From: Candidatus Cloacimonadota bacterium
Lineage (GTDB): Bacteria; Cloacimonadota; Cloacimonadia; Cloacimonadales; Cloacimonadaceae
Direction of reading: 5' to 3'
NCBI GenBank assembly: GCA_028683635.1
Contig: JAQUHL010000058.1
Location: 1-8,781 of the forward strand
Length of the DNA stretch: 8,781 nucleotides
The translations under genes and the position numbers were made by a program. Under the pieces are notes generated by a model. The model did not search any database and had not been told where the DNA came from. It saw only the letters and a program-made list of their open reading frames with translations. Shown piece after piece: positions 7,267 through 8,781 of the stretch. How positions within the stretch are numbered: position 1 is the first letter of the stretch; each line of letters opens with the position of its first letter.

Positions 7267-7298
7267 AGACACTATCCCCTCGCCTTTAGATAGTGTCT
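7267..7298 (-). repeat. 10-bp perfect inverted repeat spanning the hydE stop codon
   Basis: AGACACTATC (7267-7276) and GATAGTGTCT (7289-7298) are perfect reverse complements around a 12-nt loop that holds the last hydE codons; the TAG stop sits in one arm. In the hydE transcript this makes a stable hairpin. No T tract follows on the minus strand, so it is not a canonical terminator; it could be an mRNA 3'-end stabiliser, an attenuator or a protein-binding site. Confidence 0.6.
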
Positions 7299-8318
7299 GG
7301 AATCTCCCCATTGCTTATAGCCGATTGATTCGCCAATACTTGTGATTCTGCGTTCCAAGCATCCTCTGCACAGAGATGCGTTCTCATCCAGACATGGTTT
7401 ACCCTCGTACAATTGGTAGTTTTCCCGGTATTTGGTATCGGTAATATTGGGCATGATGATGTTAGCACCTGCCAGAAGACCCATCTCCCTGCCGGTCGGG
7501 TTCAGCGCTTGCAATGCAGTCGTTGATGCGATGTTTACGTCCTTCAGGCTGATTCTGCATACCGCTATCATCTTCAGACCCCTTTCCAGAGCACACTCGT
7601 TGTCAAACCCATTCAGATAATCCACAAAGGGAGTATCCTGGTGTGGGATAAAAGGACCCATGCCCAGCATATCAATATCCTCGTCATAAAAAAAGAGGAT
7701 ATCATCGGCAAGATCATCAATAGTCTGATAGGGCAATCCAGTCATCACACCCGTACCAGTCTGATACCCGAGCTTCTTTAGAGAACGCAGACAGGATAGT
7801 CTTCTCTGCCAGGAATGGTCGTGCGGGTGCAATTTTGCATACAATTCCGGATTGGAGGTTTCTATTCGCAGCAAGTAACGGTGTGCTCCTGCATTAAACC
7901 AATCTTGATACACTTTTTCGCTTTGCTCACCCAAAGAGAGTGTAATCCCCAGTTCACCCTTGGACATTGATTTTATCTCAGTTACCAGTTCGGTGACAAA
8001 ATCTGTGAACTCCGGATCTTCCCGCTCGCCAGATTGGATAACGATGGAGCCATAGCCCTGCTCATATGCCCAAATAGCCGAAGATAGCGCTTCATCTTTG
8101 GTCATCATGTATCTTGATACGTTGGGATTGGCCTTTCTGATACCGCAGTAAAAGCAATTCTTGATGCAGAAGTTGCTAAGTTCGATAATTCCCCGGAAAT
8201 AGACTGTCCTTCCAACTATCTGTGTCTTTACTTGATATGCCCTTTTATACAAGTTCTCAAGCTCTTGCTTGTCACTGATGCTGAGGAGTCGGATTAGTTC
8301 GTTTCTATCTGGTCTCAT
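7272..8318 (-). CDS. hydE: [FeFe]-hydrogenase H-cluster maturation radical SAM enzyme HydE
   Basis: HydE works with HydF and HydG to build the diiron part of the [FeFe]-hydrogenase H cluster in the cytoplasm. The 348 residues carry ELSNFCIKNCFYCGIR with C51, C55 and C58 (CX3CX2C, radical-SAM cluster). Then come IVIQSGE, ITLSLGE, RYLLRIET, TGTGVMTGLPYQT and GMGPFIPHQDTP, all as in Thermotoga maritima HydE. Near the end C309, C317 and C320 (CX7CX2C) match the second, non-essential cluster site of that enzyme. GTG 8324 and GTG 8321 are in frame, but I choose ATG 8318 because GGAAG sits five bases before it and it overlaps the upstream stop as TGATG. The neighbour upstream is the dNTPase gene; HydF, HydG and the hydrogenase are outside the window. 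It differs from biotin synthase and PylB by the motifs named. Confidence 0.96.
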   Translation of the reverse strand: MRPDRNELIRLLSISDKQELENLYKRAYQVKTQIVGRTVYFRGIIELSNFCIKNCFYCGIRKANPNVSRYMMTKDEALSSAIWAYEQGYGSIVIQSGEREDPEFTDFVTELVTEIKSMSKGELGITLSLGEQSEKVYQDWFNAGAHRYLLRIETSNPELYAKLHPHDHSWQRRLSCLRSLKKLGYQTGTGVMTGLPYQTIDDLADDILFFYDEDIDMLGMGPFIPHQDTPFVDYLNGFDNECALERGLKMIAVCRISLKDVNIASTTALQALNPTGREMGLLAGANIIMPNITDTKYRENYQLYEGKPCLDENASLCRGCLERRITSIGESIGYKQWGDSRHYLKARG

Positions 8319-8781
8319 CACCACTTCCAGGGAAGAAGATAATCTTTTATCTCTTCATTGTAATAGCGATCAGTCATAGTAGCAATGAAATCCCGCACTT
8401 GCTCTGCAGGAGAAAAGTTCACAAGGTAAGCTTCGTTTTTATAATCCAGAAAGTGCTTGAATATTTTCGAGCTTCTATTTTCGGTTTTGATGTCGCTCAA
8501 ATACTTATCGAACATTATACCCATTGTTCGATAGATAATGGAATTGGATTTTTTTACGTTTTCATCGGTGTAAATATTTTTGTAGTTATACTTCTTTAGT
8601 TCCAGAAGATGGTGCGATGTTTCTTCATCGAAGGCGATCCAATCCTGGCCATAGCTATTGACGATAATGCTTTTGATCAGAGTTTCGATTATTTGGCTGT
8701 TTATATTGCACAAAAAGTCTGTACAGCTTTTCGGAAGATCCACTCATTTGAGAATGTTATAACGGATGGCATCATCGATAT
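8318..8781 (-). pseudogene. C-terminal part of a dGTPase-like dNTP triphosphohydrolase, interrupted by an in-frame TGA
   Basis: dGTPase-like HD-domain enzymes hydrolyse dNTPs to nucleosides and triphosphate. Only the C-terminal helical part is in the window; the HD metal motifs would lie upstream. Before the stop the frame codes IDDAIRYNILK (8779-8747), matching the family's DDALRAGII segment. Then TGA occurs at 8746-8744, and the same frame resumes with VDLPKSC, which fits the family's EDLP stretch. Later landmarks are ELKKYNYKNIY and PAEQVRDFIATMTDRYYNE, the conserved end of the family, then TGA at 8320-8318. A GTG directly after the stop (8743) could start a 141-residue product, but it has no ribosome binding site and would lack the active site. 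This looks like a nonsense mutation or a sequencing error. It overlaps the hydE start (TGATG), so it shares that transcript. Confidence 0.65.

Noticed and set aside
8319..8324. Tandem GTG codons as hydE start
   Set aside because: They sit directly on the GGAAG ribosome binding site; ATG 8318 is better spaced and overlaps the upstream stop as TGATG.
8700..8746. Selenocysteine insertion at the dNTPase TGA
   Set aside because: An A/T-rich hairpin (AAAAG...CTTTT) follows the TGA, but it does not look like a bacterial SECIS and the family has no cysteine known to me at this position.
1..8781. Alternative genetic code with TGA as sense
   Set aside because: arcC, the flavoprotein, the amidohydrolase and etfA end in TGA at normal family C-termini, so TGA is a stop here.
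1..8781. CRISPR array, insertion sequence, prophage or defence genes
   Set aside because: No regularly spaced repeats, transposase, integrase, phage structural or nuclease-type genes are seen on either strand.

Overview
The window reads as an ordinary chromosomal stretch from a strictly anaerobic, fermentative bacterium. The evidence is an [FeFe]-hydrogenase maturase (HydE), an electron-transfer flavoprotein alpha subunit with two N-terminal [4Fe-4S] motifs, a radical-SAM enzyme of the queuosine pathway (QueE) and a carbamate kinase. Starts are ATG, GTG or TTG, ribosome binding sites are of the AGGAG type, and stops are TAA, TAG and TGA, which fits the standard bacterial code. I cannot fix the phylum from sequence alone. 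The gene repertoire would suit a Cloacimonadota-like or similar uncultured anaerobe, but that is only a guess.

Left half, plus strand (1-4114). The window opens inside a P-loop GTPase of the type related to cyclic 2,3-diphosphoglycerate synthetase. A spacer with an imperfect hairpin follows, then a complete carbamate kinase (arcC). Next is a compact tRNA unit: a TTGACA promoter just behind arcC, tRNA-Phe(GAA) with encoded CCA, and a clean intrinsic terminator. Only about 28 nt after the terminator's T tract a 525-residue FAD-dependent dehydrogenase begins. Its end overlaps the start of a stand-alone receiver-domain response regulator by 23 nt.

Right half, minus strand (8781-4152, read right to left), converging on the response regulator. 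It carries the C-terminal end of a dNTP triphosphohydrolase (dGTPase-like) with an in-frame TGA near its left-out part, then hydE (TGATG overlap). A 79-nt spacer follows, with a 10-bp perfect inverted repeat across the hydE stop and a possible 13-codon mini-ORF. Then come the ferredoxin-fused etfA, a metal-dependent amidohydrolase (ATGA overlap with etfA) and queE (9 nt behind the amidohydrolase, probable TTG start).

Functionally, the right half mixes low-potential electron chemistry (Fe-S/flavin electron transfer, hydrogenase maturation, radical SAM) with nucleotide and base chemistry (dNTPase, possible deaminase, 7-deazaguanine synthesis). The most noteworthy points are the interrupted dNTPase, the Fe-S etfA with no etfB beside it but coupled to an amidohydrolase and queE, the GTPase-arcC pairing, and the flavoenzyme-receiver overlap next to a tRNA terminator. 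I see no CRISPR array, insertion sequence, phage gene or defence system.
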